Below are positions 1 through 10,670 of a stretch of DNA of 32,250 bases, one piece after another (positions within the stretch are counted from its first letter, which is position 1; every line of letters starts with the position of its first letter). Both the position numbers and the translations under genes were made by a program. Under the pieces are notes generated by a model that saw only the letters and a list, made by a program, of their open reading frames with translations, ran no database searches and had not been told where the DNA came from. The stretch lies in NCBI GenBank assembly GCA_039111635.1, contig JBCAQO010000049.1, positions 1-32,250 on the forward strand. The letters are read 5' to 3'. Origin of the DNA: Heterobasidion occidentale. Its lineage: Eukaryota; Basidiomycota; Agaricomycetes; Russulales; Bondarzewiaceae.

Positions 1-38
1 CAACGTACCACATCACTCTAGTGCCATATCAAAGGAAG

Positions 39-999
39 ATGAGTGAACAACGCTCTTGCAATCATGACAACAGGTTGGCATTCCCCGAGTTGCCTAGCAT
101 GCCAGACAGGAGCGACGCGCCTCGTTGCAGAGTGTTTCTCGACGGCAATGGTCCCCTGTGCCGCGTTCTCTTATCTACTGTTCACCAGCTTGACGATGAC
201 CAGACGGAAGAACATCCCTGCGTCATGCCTTGGTGCTATTCTATCCCCCTCACCCTCATGAACAAGGCTATGGCTTTCTTCGAGTCACTGCGGCACCCCG
301 ACGGCTCACCCATCGTCTATCCTACACACGAGAAGGATCTAGAGATGTCGCCGAGACACATGTGCGAATACACGTACATCTGGAGGCTGCGGCGTGCGTT
401 TCTTAAGGCAATTTACGCGGCCAGTTGCAATGATCAGATGGGAAGTAACTGGCGATGGCCAAAGATCCACGGGTACCTGTATCGGGAGTACTCTGGTTAC
501 GGTCACGATCGCGCACAGCGAATGTTCTACCGTGAGGATGAGCAGGCTGTGGGCCAGGTTCCTTACACTGTGCCGGACGTGGCCCAAATGAGTTGAGTGT
601 TTTGTTTTATCTGAGAATGTGGCTTGCTGATCGTACTTGGTCCTAGATTGGGCGGCGCTGCTCAACAGAGACATGAAACGAAGGAAATGGCGATCCTTTT
701 TGTGGCGACATATCAGCCAAGGGTATGATTCGTTTGGAGAAGAAAATGTCAGGATGTGGTTCGCATGGCGCGAACGCAAGTACTCCATCAGCGGGGACCA
801 ATTTCTGTTCGATGATGATATCCCGCCTCGCCTCGCCTATCTAGCATCCGGAACACAGGAAGCAGAGGAGGGTAAGTCAGCTGAATCTGGAACGGACGTC
901 AGCTGACCAGAAGGCATGGCGACAGTTGATCTTGTACAATCCGACGACGAAGGCTCCAGTTTGATCCATGTTGAAGCGGATAGAGAGCAGTCATTGTGA
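39..999 (+). CDS. Hypothetical agaricomycete protein, 3 exons, 5' end uncertain
   Basis: I do not recognise a named family. Exons are 39-591, 647-871 and 911-999. Intron 592-646 is 55 nt, has a CTGAT branch-like site and a CTAG acceptor, and restores the frame exactly. Intron 872-910 is only 39 nt, has donor GTAAGT, and joins in frame to a tail VQSDDEGSSLIHVEADREQ; without it the frame stops at 906. The first ATG in the window is at 39, but the frame is open back to position 3 and ctctag ends at 21, so an upstream exon outside the window is possible. The protein is rich in aromatic and basic residues (YIWRLRRAFLKAIY, KWRSFLWRHISQ). The RRAFL stretch loosely resembles the [basic]-R-x-FL module of genes A and B in this window. 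No signal peptide or membrane segment is visible. Function unknown. Confidence 0.5.
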
Positions 1000-2040
1000 T
1001 TAGGACAGGTCATCCCACTCGATCGAAAAGACAGATTTTTCAAGTTCCACCATCTCTGATCGTATGAGCGCTTCGTATTGTGGTCAGTTGGCAGTCGTGT
1101 GCTTTGTCTTGTGTTGTATGTTTATGAGTAGTCCCCACTGAGAAGTTTCGTATCATGATGTACAAAAGAACGTGGTTATTTGGTGTTCATATTAGTGATG
1201 TCGATGAACATTTGTCGTCTATAATGCTGCGTGGTTGAAGCCTTGCTGTGTATGGCGGTCAAAGTGTCGTTTTATTCATTCCGCACGACAATGGAGGTTC
1301 CCACGAAAACTAAGCTCCCCACGAGACTGCACAACTCCCGAACACACGAGAATGACATCACACACGAAAAACAAAACCGCACACACATGTTACATCTCGG
1401 TCAAGCGCACACGAGACTGACCAGTGTTGCGTATCATAAACTGTTTCGCAAAAAGATAATAAAAGTTGAATGTGGATCACTCTAGTCTCTACGCAAACGT
1501 TCTATTCTTGCTAACATATGTCCTGGACAGAGCTGCGCGCCTCTTCACTATGCTGTGCCACTGACACATCCATGGCTCGTCGCGCAAGGCGTCTCCGATC
1601 TCGAAGACAGCGGCGAGGCCACCCTCAATAAACTCAACACCCTCATCGTTACTCATCTTGTTTGTCCTCCTGCCCGCCCCGACTCCGCCCCGTCCCTGCC
1701 ACAGGACGCGCTACCGGCTACTGGAAAATCACTAAGTACTGCACAACGCAAGCCCTCCGCATCGCCGGGTCCACCCCGGCGCGGCGCCCTGACCCTCGCC
1801 TCTAGCTACGGCACTGCAGACGCGCCTGCCGGACGCGGAGCGCGCGCTCTGTGTCTCGTTCACGTTCATGCCGTTGCCTTGCATGGCGGTGGGCCTGCAG
1901 TCCGCATGCTGGACGAGGGACACTTTGTGGACGCAGATCAAGAAGGAAAAGTGGGAGAGCGCGGTGATGGAGTGCTTTGAAGGCGCCTTTAAGAGGTGCA
2001 AATGCGGCACAAAGGAATTGGAGGAAAGGGGGGGACATGA
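1000..2040. other. Gap without a supportable gene
   Basis: Several open frames occur on both strands at 1555-2010, but none shows a clean exon structure or a family I recognise. The stretch 1860-2040 is GC-rich. It lies directly downstream of the Sec14-like relic on the minus strand and could be the 3' flank of that captured locus. Around 1290-1400 there is an ACAC-rich stretch. Confidence 0.5.
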
Positions 2041-2580
2041 TCAGAATGGGGTGTCGGCCACGGTGTCGCCGTATCACGTTGGAAGCTTGTCGTTGATGAT
2101 GAGCAGCCACAGCTCTGCCCCGATCGCATGTGCGCCGCTCCCAGCGACCTTTGTCTTCGCGAGGGTGTTGGCGGAGAGCAAAGGCTTGAAGAGCCAGAAA
2201 ATCTACGTCAGGGAGCCCGGATCATTCATGAAGAACTCGTACGCCTGCGGCGCAAGGGGGCACGTGTCAGCCGGTGTGTGGGAACACGAGCTGTTGAAGC
2301 CAAACCAGCGGAGCACACCGAAGGAACCGCTGTATGTCGCTGGATATGACGATCAGATCTTTATTTGCGCCATAGAGCGCTGTCTTCGCATCCAGCTTGT
2401 CGTACATGCTCGCAAATATCTCGGGGAGGTGTGTCTGCTACGGCTGTGAGTATGGTGTGGTCACGGCAGCATCGAAGGGACAGGGGCACGTACACGGAAC
2501 TCCTTGAGCGTCGACTGTTCGCTCGCTGTGAACGTCTGGGCCGGTGGGCTCCGGGACTGCTGACTCGACGTGCGTTCTCC
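2041..2580 (-). pseudogene. Sec14/CRAL-TRIO lipid-transfer protein relic
   Basis: The minus strand holds pieces of a CRAL-TRIO domain protein, the family that binds and exchanges phosphatidylinositol or other lipids. An N-terminal part reads FTASEQSTLKEFR (about 2533-2494), an intron-like gap follows (donor GTACGT at 2493, acceptor near 2436), then THLPEIFASMYDKLD and a match to the KFLRA region (DIQRFLR, about 2320). The C-terminal lobe starts at 2244 with YEFFMND (family: F-x-x-N-A-P), then IFWLFKPLLSANTLAKTKV and LWLLIINDKLPT-stop-YG (family: LP-x-x-YGG). The central 100 or so residues of the domain are missing. In-frame stops lie at 2205-2203 (TAG) and 2076-2074 (TGA), and the final TGA is at 2043-2041. 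Both internal stops are one C-to-T change from plausible sense codons (CAG, CGA). A non-functional copy is near certain; the exact subfamily (Sfh5-like?) is inferred. Confidence 0.72.
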
Positions 2581-3128
2581 TTTCCTTGCTGTCGCATTTC
2601 GTGTGGTCACGCTTGCGGGTGTAAATCGAAGATCCCCGCGTCAACTGTATGTATGCGGCCGATGGAATGTGACAAAGTCCATTTCTTCGTGTAGTATCTT
2701 ACCGAAGAAGACAAGGCAGTCGAGCAGTTCGAAACCACGCGCCGCACGGCTGGCATCAACGTCACTCAAAACAAGGACGAGGAGCGTGCGTGGGCAAGAA
2801 CACGGGCGCGAAGACGAGGGGGAGCCAGGCGAGGCGATGGGCGATGGCAACAACGAGGGCGACAACGAGGATAACAACGAGGAGTGATGGAGGGAAGAGT
2901 TCACAGGATAGGCAATGCAAATTGCTTCAGGGAAAACTGGCTGGACAACTTGCATGAACTAGAATAGCATCCCAGTTTAAGTTACCTCCTCATTAGCTTC
3001 TTTACAATTTATGAGAGTGAAGACAACATACCGCGCTGTAGGGCCCTCTGAGACATCTTCTCTGCCGCGTGAATTTTGACCCCAGACCTGCAAACCGTAT
3101 GAAATGTCCTGTCTTTTCATCCCACTAC
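2581..3128. other. Gap; acidic coding-like stretch on plus strand
   Basis: A plus frame at about 2697-2887 reads TEEDKAVEQFETTRRTAGIN and then a repetitive R/G/D/E/N tail made by GAC/AAC/GAG-rich sequence. It has no recognisable start, splice structure or homology, and I do not call it a gene. Nothing else is evident before 3129. Confidence 0.35.
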
Positions 3129-3587
3129 CTACGTCTCCGAATTCACTGCTCTTTCACCTCTCTCCCCTACCTCTTCCCTCCTTCCAACAGTGCCAATGTA
3201 ACCCTCGGCATCAATATCAAGGCTGTGGTTGTAGATCAGGGATGCGGCAGAAAAGACAACAAAAAACCTACAATTCTGCGCGAACAGATTGAATGAACCC
3301 ACAATCGGGCGGATGACGTCCGAAGAAAAATCGAATCTTGCCCCAGCGCGCGCGTCGATGTGGAACGAGGTCGAGACTTTAAGACGGTACCAAGCGTATT
3401 TGGGGTTCATGATTGAGAGTAGGTCGTGATGTGTGGTGAGGGTGCGAGGAGCGCAAACGAAACGCGAAGTGTGAAAGGGTTTAAGGAGAAAGGCGAATGC
3501 GAATGGAGAGCGAGTATGGTGAGCGAATGAATGCAAGCGCAAACGGATGGTAGTTGAGGACGTCACGTACCCGACACATATCCCCAA
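3129..3587 (-). other. Coding-like minus-strand segment, unidentified
   Basis: A minus-strand frame contains a CT-rich leader (about 3500-3430) followed by an ATG in good context at about 3410. It reads MNPKYAWYRLKVSTSFHIDA and RFDFSSDVIRPIVGSFNLFA, with GC-rich third positions. After about 3280 the sequence becomes hydrophobic (FFVVFSAASLIYNHSL), which could be intron or membrane segment. I recognise no family. It lies downstream of the left RNR2 relic and may be another captured or decayed fragment. Low confidence that it encodes anything. Confidence 0.2.
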
Positions 3588-3623
3588 CGACGTTCTCGCA
3601 CGTCGAACAATCGATGTGCACTT

Positions 3624-3774
3624 TCAAGGCAGCGCGTCGTTCTTCCATCCACCAAACTCGACAACAGCGTACGCGGTGGCTTCTGTGAGCGTGGCGAGAT
3701 CCGTGTTCTGCGCCCCAATGAGCATGATATGCCTCAGTAGCCCAAAGCTGGTCGGTATGCGGACCTTATTAAAG
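3624..3774 (-). other. Short coding-like segment beside the RNR2 relic
   Basis: The minus strand reads [20 protein letters not shown] and DLATLTEATAYAVVEFGG before a stop near 3624. Third positions are GC-rich, as in real exons. It begins where similarity to RNR2 ends, so it marks either the breakpoint with a second captured fragment or flanking host sequence. Family not recognised. Confidence 0.2.
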
Positions 3775-4080
3775 TCGTATAGAATCCCTCGAGGCGACTG
3801 ATGAGTTTGTTGGAGAAGGTGAGTCCAGGTATAAGCATAAGGCCACGCTTCTTCGACCAGAAGATTGAGGCAAAAAACCGGAGAAGATGTCCTCTGCTGC
3901 GGCAAAGGCGGCTCACCGCTCAGCGAATGTGAAGCGACGATGAGAGATCCAGCGCGATGCCCAGTCCATCTTCCTCTTGATGCAGAGGATGATCTCAGTA
4001 GCATCGCAATTCGTAGGTCCAGTCTCGTTGTGAATATTTTCCATCATTATGTGCAACGCGGTGAAGCAGCACGCTGCCTG
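3775..4080 (-). pseudogene. RNR2 (ribonucleotide reductase small subunit) fragment, left copy
   Basis: This is a decayed internal piece of the class I ribonucleotide reductase R2 subunit, which reduces ribonucleotides to deoxyribonucleotides. On the minus strand, across frameshifts, it gives [43 protein letters not shown] and [14 protein letters not shown]. These match the R2 blocks ENIHSE, DWALRWI, SIFWLKKRGLMPGL and TFSNELISRDEG. A TGA at 3915-3913 follows the AER block, and a 6-nt insertion at 3830-3835 adds Leu-Ile before PGL. Both changes are shared with the right copy at 12055-12726, so the fragment was already mutated before duplication. About 30 residues after ENIHNETG are deleted. 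The core-repeat array at 4113-5060 abuts its 5' side. Non-functional. Confidence 0.82.
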
Positions 4081-4112
4081 ATGGAGTCGCAAAGAACCAC
4101 GGCTTAAAAGTA

Positions 4113-5060
4113 GTGGATCTCTGGAGGAAAATCGCTCTCAGAAAGCTGCTCGTTGGGAGGTTAGATGGGGACAACACATTTCTGGAGGAACATCGCTCTC
4201 AGAAGCCGCGCGACGCCATTGGGCTACGGCCGCTTGATGGCAGGGTGGGACGCAAAGGACGAGGGCCTACGAGCAACGCATTTCTGGAGGAACCTCGCTC
4301 TCAGAAAGCTGATTGCCGAGAGGATATACGAAGATGGCCTGGGAACATCACATTTCTGGAGGAACCTCGCTCTCAGAAATGTCTCTCGACAGCCGCGAAC
4401 CGCGCGCCGCCGTCTGATTGCGGTAGCTCGATGGCAAGGTGCGATGGAAAGAGCTTCGGCCTATGGGCAACGCATATCTGGAGGAAGGTCACTCTCAGAA
4501 AGCTGGTTGCCGGGAGGATAAATGGAAAGGCTCTGGGGACAACGCATTTCTGGAGGAAGGTCGCTCTCAAAAAGCTCGACAGGACGATAGAGGTGGCCGG
4601 CAAACAGCACATTTCTGGAGGAAAGTCGCTCTCAGAAAACTGCTCGTTGGGGGGAGAGATGGGGATAACACATTCATGGAGGAAGACGCTCTAAGATATG
4701 TGTCTCAACAGCCGCGCAACGCCATCTGACTACACCCGCTTGATGGCAGGGTGGGACGCAAAGAACGACGGCCTATGGGCAGCGCATTTCTGGAGGAAGG
4801 CCGCTCTCAGAAAGCTGATTGCCGAGAGGATATACGAAGATGGCCTGGGAACATCACATTTCTGGAGGAAGGTCGCTCTCAGAAATGTCTCCCGACAGCC
4901 GCTAAACACGCGACGCCGTCTGACTACGGCCGCTTGATGTCGGGGGAATGACAACGCACTTCTGGAGGAAAATCGCTCTCAGAAAGCTGCTCGACAGGAG
5001 GATAGACGGTGGCGGAGTGAGAGCAACCCATTCCCGGAGGAGGGTCACTCTCAGAAATTT
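4113..5060 (-). repeat. Left core-repeat array, minus-oriented, about 12 cores
   Basis: About twelve copies of a roughly 25-bp core, read on the plus strand as TTTCTGGAGGAA..TCGCTCTCAGAA, occur near 4119, 4168, 4279, 4351, 4470, 4546, 4613, 4674, 4788, 4860, 4960 and 5031. They are 50-120 bp apart with several recurring spacer types. One spacer (4231 and 4741) contains GATGGCAGGGTGGGACGCAA and recurs in reverse in the right array near 11610-11650. Another (about 4577-4612) is the single-copy counterpart of the 69-bp unit amplified at 10.7-11.6 kb. The frames through it (FWRKVALRKL and similar) are repeat by-products, not genes. Confidence 0.85.
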
Positions 5061-5160
5061 GTCGATAGAGCTAAGAGCTGGTAATATGACGACGTCCGTA
5101 CAGACATTCGGCCAAAGAGTGACCGTGGGACCGAAATCGCTGACCGTGGGAGCGGAGCTC

Positions 5161-5580
5161 ACATGACTTCAAGTTGCCCCACTCATAGTCCTCAGGCGGT
5201 CGTCGTTGGGCAGCATCGTGTTTCGCGGCTGTCTAGGCAGTTTCTGAGAGCGTTTTTCCTCCAGAATTTGTCTTGTGGCGTCCTTATCGGTTGAAAGCTT
5301 TATTCCTTCATCTTCAAGTCTCCCTTTCCTTCCAGTCATCCCGCGGTCGTCACTGGGCGGTACCGTGTTTTCCGCGGCTGTCTAGGCAGTTTCTGAGAGC
5401 GTTTTTCCTCCAGAATTTGTCTTGTGGCGTCCTTATCGGTTGAAAGCTTTATTCCTTCATCTTCAAGTCTCCCTTTCCTTCCAGTCATCCCGCGGTCGTC
5501 ACTGGGCGGTACCGTGTTTTCCGCGGCTGTCTAGGCAGTTTCTGAGAGCGTTTTTCCTCCAGAAATAGTCTTGTGCCGCT
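5161..5580 (+). repeat. 149-bp tandem repeat, about 2.7 copies, with plus-oriented cores
   Basis: The block around AGGCAGTTTCTGAGAGCG recurs at 5235, 5384 and 5533, a period of 149 bp, and the copies are nearly identical. Each contains the core motif, now in the plus orientation, the reverse of the array at 4113-5060. The orientation switch near 5160 makes the left array roughly palindromic. It ends about 100 bp before the first ATG of gene A. Confidence 0.88.
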
Positions 5581-5674
5581 CTTGTGCCACATCTGTTGAG
5601 ACCTCTACTTTTCGTCTCCTTCACGTCGACGCACTCTCCTCCAGCAATTGTTCCGCTTCGATCTTTTCATCACA

Positions 5675-8600
5675 ATGAAAGCCTCCGTCTCCCGAGACCA
5701 ATACCCCTGGGTTGAAGTCACGAGGTCGCAGCAGTCGGCATGGGTAGTTGTCGCATTTCGCCCCTGCCCTACCATGAGTTCCACATCTTACATCTCCAGA
5801 AACGCATTCACCCCGCCAGCGGACGTGACCTTCGACGCTGATCCATCTCGTGCCGGACGCCTGAAACCGTACGATTGGGCAGTAGATCCAGCTCCTCATG
5901 ACTCGCGTTTTCCCTGGAGGCCCTTCATCCCAGTTGATCCTGGATCCATCAGGGGTGACTCTTCGGAATGGATTTTTCCAGCCTCCGAAGCAAGTCATGA
6001 CTTTTATTGCTTCCCTTCTCGGACCATTCGCCCAGGATTGGTCAAGGCACACAACCAGATCAGAGCTTTTATCATCCGTTGTACCAGTGCGTTGAGAGAC
6101 ATTCTTGACTGGGATGGCAACCGGCCTCTCGAGGTTAGTGTGTTGCAGGAAGGGATTGTCTATCCCTGGAAAACTGAAGAGGATGCACATATCACCTTTT
6201 GGCGATTACGTCGTCCCTTTCTCGACTGCTTTGGATTCATCAGCTTTCTTGTCTGGAGGATTGAGCAGGGGTTTGGGCCGAAAGTGAGTGCTTTACAGGG
6301 TTGAGGTTTCTGCTTATATCTCATGTCTTGCTTTCTAGTGGCGTGATCGTCCTAAGGCTCAGGCCTCTTTGTCATTTGCTTTCGACCAACTGGATAAGTT
6401 CATCTTGGGCGCTCGCATCCGTGGAGTCACCATCGTCACACAGGGCTATCCAACCTGGGGTCCCGAAATGAAGACGACTTGGGAGCTTCTCAAGCTCGCA
6501 CGAATCAATATTGCATACTCTTGGAGCGCTCGACAAGCGGGAGAGGTCAGCGCATTCGGTGACCTCAGGCCCGATCGGTGGCGACTTAACGGGAAACCGT
6601 TCACGATTGTGTCCTACAAACCCCCGCCACAGACAACGTACCTGGCAATGCTGTGGGGTGACGATCGTGGCATCATCGGCTCCAAAAAAGACAGAAGATG
6701 GGAGGATTACTACTGTTCAGCCTCTTATCTATCCGCAGACGATTGCGTCAACGTGCGCGTGTTTTACATGGAGACACAGATCGGGCTGGATCAGGACGAT
6801 AGTGACGCTGAAGATCGTGAGGGTTGCACAGACCCTCCCTCCATTAGGGGGCGCACTTTCCACCTGATCGACTGTGATATCAGCCGTCTTCGCCCAGAGA
6901 AAAAGCACGCAGAAATACTCAAGAAGAGAGCAGCGTCTAACAGTCGCCTTTCTGCGGTTCTCCTATACGACCACGATCGCATTCCTCGTTCTGCCCTGTC
7001 TCGACCTGCCCCTCCTCCGCCAGCCCCTCCTCCGCCAGCCCCTCCTCCGCCAGCCCCTCCTCCGCCAGCCCCTCCTCCGCCAGCCCCTCCTCCGCCAGCC
7101 CCTCCTCCGCCAGCCCCTCCTCCGCCAGCCCCTCCTCCGCCAGCCCCTCCTCCGCCAGCCCCTCCTCCGCCAGCCCCTCCTCCGCCAGCCCCCTCCGCCA
7201 GCCCCTCCTCCGCCAGCCCCTCCTTCGCCAGCCCCTCCTCTGCCAGCCCCTCCAGCCCCTTCTCCGCCTGCCTCTCCTCTACCCGCCCCTCCTCTGCCTG
7301 CCCCTTCGCAACATCAGCTGTCAAATGTGTCGCCTGGTAGCAATACGTCGTACAGGGGTGGTACGTTGTCCAGCGGCAACACGTCACAGGAGGTGCAGAT
7401 GCACATTGACACCCCTGGTGCAGTGTCATCATCATTCCAGCCGCACTCTGAAGATCACGTTCAAGGCGTTGGACGGTCCGAGTCATCGGAGCATCTCAGG
7501 TATGCGTTTTCTTCAATCTCAGAGCGCAAAAACATTACTGACGAATATTTTTGGTGCGCAGCACAACAACAATGCTAGTTGACTCGCAGAGCCAGTATAT
7601 GGCAATGGATATCGATTTGGAGGACCGGGGCACGGGTTTGTCTTCGTCGTCAGGCCCTCCATGCATTGTGTTGTCTGACTGCGACGCGATGCGGGAAGGC
7701 TCGTATGAGCAGGATGTGGCGATGAATGTCAACTCGGAGGTGGAGGACCGGGTTGAACGCAATTCTTCATCCAGTCATGCTCTTGTCGGCTCGAATGACG
7801 ATCCAAGCGAAGACGATGTGAGATTCTCGCGTTCTCCGAGCCCTGTCATCGTTCATGAGGGACATTTGGAGGTACACGCGGTCACATCCACTGATGTTGT
7901 CGACAGGGAGAATTATCCTCCCGCCTTTATTGCTGCGCTTTTCCCGAAAGTCTACCCCGCACCTCCCGGCAGTGAATTCTTAAGAGGGCACTGGATAGCA
8001 CCAGAAACCTTTCAATCTGAAGAAATGCTCATTGTCTCTCCCGGGACGCTTGCGTACTTAGACAGCATCAAGGAAACGACTTCGGGAGGTTGGGCTCCCT
8101 ATGCGCCGTTTGACGTTAGACCTCTGGCTATCGACACTGGCTTCTTGCGGGTATCTCACGTCAAGCTTCATCCGCTCACTGAGATCTGGTTGCTAGCCAT
8201 TTTGGAATGGAAGGCCTTTGAAGTCGAGGCGTTGCTGGAGGTGATGTTGCAGCATGGGATGTCGTTCCGTCTCAGTTGGAATAGCATGTGGGGTCAGCAG
8301 AAGATCGCGGCCAATGCTGAACGCCGTACGAATGAACCTCGTCCCAACTGGGTGGACGGAGACAACTTCCTCATAGGCGAGCGACAAGACTCTCTCTCCT
8401 CCTTTGGCCAGCTATATCAGGAGCGGGTTCGATGGCTCCTGCGACAACCCTACGCAAGACGTCTTGTGGCGTATGGTGGCCTGGCTTGGCGCCTTGTCAT
8501 CCATTTTGGGTCCAAGGACATAGTTCGGAGCTACCTGGAGGGGCCAAGTGAGGCATACACTGTCTGGGGTGAACGATACACAGCTGGATCAGATCGCGAA

Positions 8601-8981
8601 TCGGAGTGCCCAGAAGATGAAGAGAGCGATCTGGCTCTCAAATTACTCCTGGGGTTCACGGCGCTACCAGGGAATGTGTCTCTGTGGCCCAGCATGGCCC
8701 TCTGGCGTGCCAGCTACCTCTGGAATGGTTCGTGGTCGTCATCTGCCGAGACATGGTTTCAAGACATGTTGACGCGTCTCCATGACGGCGAATTGACGCC
8801 TCGAACTTCTGTGCTGTGGTACTACACATTGCGGGGCCGGGATAAGCGTGAACGTGGGGCGAATAAAAAACGTCTGGGAGCTGACAAACAGCTGGCGACC
8901 GTCCGGACGTACAATCAAGACGTCGTCCTGGCTTCCGCGTTGCATACCCCAGGAATACTAAATGTAGCACATAAGTTGTAA
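5675..8981 (+). CDS. Gene A: large hypothetical protein, 3 exons, frameshifted in Pro-rich minisatellite
   Basis: Exons are 5675-6283, 6339-7499 and 7562-8981. Introns 6284-6338 (GTGAGT..CTAG) and 7500-7561 (GTATGC..GCAG) keep the frame. The ATG at 5675 has A at -3; 5774 is an alternative. Residues about 1-200 carry FWRLRRPFLDCFGFISFLVW, then RGVTIVTQGYPTWG and ARINIAYSW. This arrangement (R-R-x-FL..W, then RGV..W) also occurs in gene B and in many agaricomycete hypothetical proteins. A proline-rich linker (12 APPPP units) follows, then a Ser/Asp-rich region and a C-terminal W-rich part (LSWNSMWGQQKIA, SLWPSMALWRASYLWNGSW). One linker unit is 13 bp instead of 15, so the frame is lost at about 7190 and terminates at 7340; with 2 nt restored the product would be about 1063 aa. 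No enzymatic motif seen; function unknown. It lies between the two inverted core arrays. Confidence 0.68.
7006..7198 (+). repeat. 15-bp proline-coding minisatellite
   Basis: Twelve perfect copies of CCAGCCCCTCCTCCG (Ala-Pro-Pro-Pro-Pro) are followed by one 13-bp unit near 7186-7198 and then degenerate units to about 7310. The 13-bp unit moves translation from the APPPP frame into a Ser/Pro frame ending at 7340. The frame that continues in register with the third exon resumes APPPP coding just after it. Confidence 0.93.
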
Positions 8982-9422
8982 GTAGAATTCTTGATCCTGT
9001 CAGGCTGGCGACGTCATTTTGAGATCGTGCTGCCGAGGATTCCGAGCATGTTTCTTTTCTTGTTGAACCTTGAACTGGACTACATATCCAAACTTCTCCT
9101 TGTTATCGATGTATTCTCGATTGCTGGCTCTTTCTCACAAATGATTTTGTCTCATCGCCAAAGGGCCTTGTCATTATATACACGTCGTAATCATGTCTGC
9201 TTTCAGGAGTCTCAGTGAAATTACGAAGCTACAAAGAGCGATTCACAGCTCTCCGGGCACCCCTTGGGACCTGTCGGTGGGGAACGGGGGGAAGTGTGAC
9301 ACGGGAACGACCGAAATGTGAAAAGCGCTCCTGCCCGCGATATTGATCACCGCCCTCACCAGCGCATCTCGACATGTTTCTCCACCCACCTTCCTGGAAC
9401 AGTAGGCCTTCCTCCTATCTAG
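8982..9422. other. Intergenic gap between genes A and C
   Basis: The segment is AT-rich near 9060-9200, then contains a GC-rich stretch. The sequence CTCCTATCTAG directly before the ATG of gene C looks like a 3' splice site, so a short upstream exon of gene C may lie here, but I could not place one. No other feature seen. Confidence 0.4.
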
Positions 9423-10458
9423 ATGTCGAAGAGCCTGCCGTTTGCAAGGTATGTGGACCCACCTCAAGGAATTGGCACCCTTCAGACTTTTTTTTCGCAG
9501 CGTCCTGATCAACTGGTCGTCTCTTTCTTATTATCCTTCGACGTTCGAAAGCCTTATCCAGACTATGAAAAATCTGCGCGGCTGGACTGCATGTCAACTA
9601 TGACCGAGCTGTACACAGATGTGTACTATAGGCATCTTTTCAACGACATGTCTCGAGCTTTCACTATGGTCAGTCAGGGTTGGATTGGCGAGGCTTGGAG
9701 GGCTTGGCACCCAGAGTTTTCCTTCGGGAGTTATTATGCTCCCAGGGATAGGAGTGGAGATTTATCACCCACTAGCAATTATTCGGAGGAATCGGAGGTA
9801 GGTGATGGCCTTTTGCTCGAAGGCTCTGAGTTTACATTGTTCCCCAACTCCGTAGAACTTGTCTCGACATCATTCGCGCTCGAGTAGCCCTGGGTCCGTT
9901 CTGCATCTGCCGATCCCCCAGGTTCTAGCGACACCAGCTGTAATCACAGACAGGGCTTCTTCACCCTTCTTTGGCAAGAGCGTAGTGGACTCCAATGTTG
10001 TCAGCTATAGTGCTGAGCCGTCTGGTGCGCCGACAACTAATGGGAGTGTCTTCTCAGCGTCATCATCGCCGGCACTCAATGGCAAAAGCGTAGTGGACTT
10101 GAATGTTGTCAGCTATAGTGTTGAGGCGTCTGGTTCGCTGACGACTGATGGGAGTCTTATCTCAGTGTCATCATCACCGGCACTCAGCACAGTTTCAGCT
10201 ACTCACCCCATTGCTGCTGAGCACTCTTTGATGGTCTCGCCCTTGCTTTCCCTGGCAGGTGCTAGTGCTATCCGTTCTCCATTGCCATCGCACAAAGCGC
10301 TGGGTCTTGATTCCTTACCGGTAGCTAACCTTTTTTTGATTTGTCGTAGCCTGGGGAGCTTGCCTCATTCTCTCTTAGCCTCGGTCTTTTACATTTACAG
10401 CTGGGTTTTGGATGATATTGGTGTGTTTGATGATGATGGATGGGGACTACACTTCTGA
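9423..10458 (+). CDS. Gene C: Ser/Val-rich hypothetical protein, 2 exons
   Basis: Exons are 9423-9797 and 9856-10458. The 58-nt intron (GTAGGT..CCGTAG) is phase 0 and gives an intact 325-aa reading. The N-terminal part is globular-looking (LQTFFSQRPDQLVVSFLL, YYRHLFNDMSRAFTMVSQGW). The second exon is low-complexity and Ser/Thr/Val-rich and contains a 36-residue tandem duplication beginning GKSVVD. A moderately hydrophobic stretch (SLLASVFYIYSWVL) lies near the C-terminus. I recognise no domain. It is preceded by gene A in the same orientation and followed directly by the right core-repeat array. A splice-acceptor-like TATCTAG sits against the ATG, so the true start may be further upstream. 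Confidence 0.5.
9973..10188 (+). repeat. 108-bp in-frame tandem duplication in gene C
   Basis: The block starting GGCAAGAGCGTAGTGGAC at 9973 recurs at 10081 (GGCAAAAGCGTAGTGGAC). The period is 108 bp, or 36 codons. The copies differ at several sites but keep the frame, so the duplication is not very recent. Confidence 0.9.
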
Positions 10459-10670
10459 TTGTTTAGAAATCTTCTTACGCGCATGCTGGCTCGTTCAGCG
10501 TATTATACGTTTACTTTGAATGAATTCAGATACTCAAAAGGATATCAGATTGCTTGATCGAAATTCAACACCCGATTGGCCGACGCTGATCGGAGTTTGT
10601 CGGAATCCGAATCACGAGCGTCGATGTTGAACATCTGACAATGTGACCATCCTCCATCAATGTGATGCAG

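Noticed and set aside
1868..2449. Plus-strand 193-residue frame with high GC3
   Set aside because: The minus strand of the same stretch encodes recognisable CRAL-TRIO motifs. Shared third positions explain the GC3 signal.
4113..5060. Overlapping frames reading FWRKVALRKL and similar
   Set aside because: They translate the repeated core; all three plus frames show the same pattern.
6791..7486. Minus-strand Gly/Ala-rich protein opposite gene A's proline linker
   Set aside because: It is the antisense of the 15-bp minisatellite, while the plus strand has consistent exons across it.
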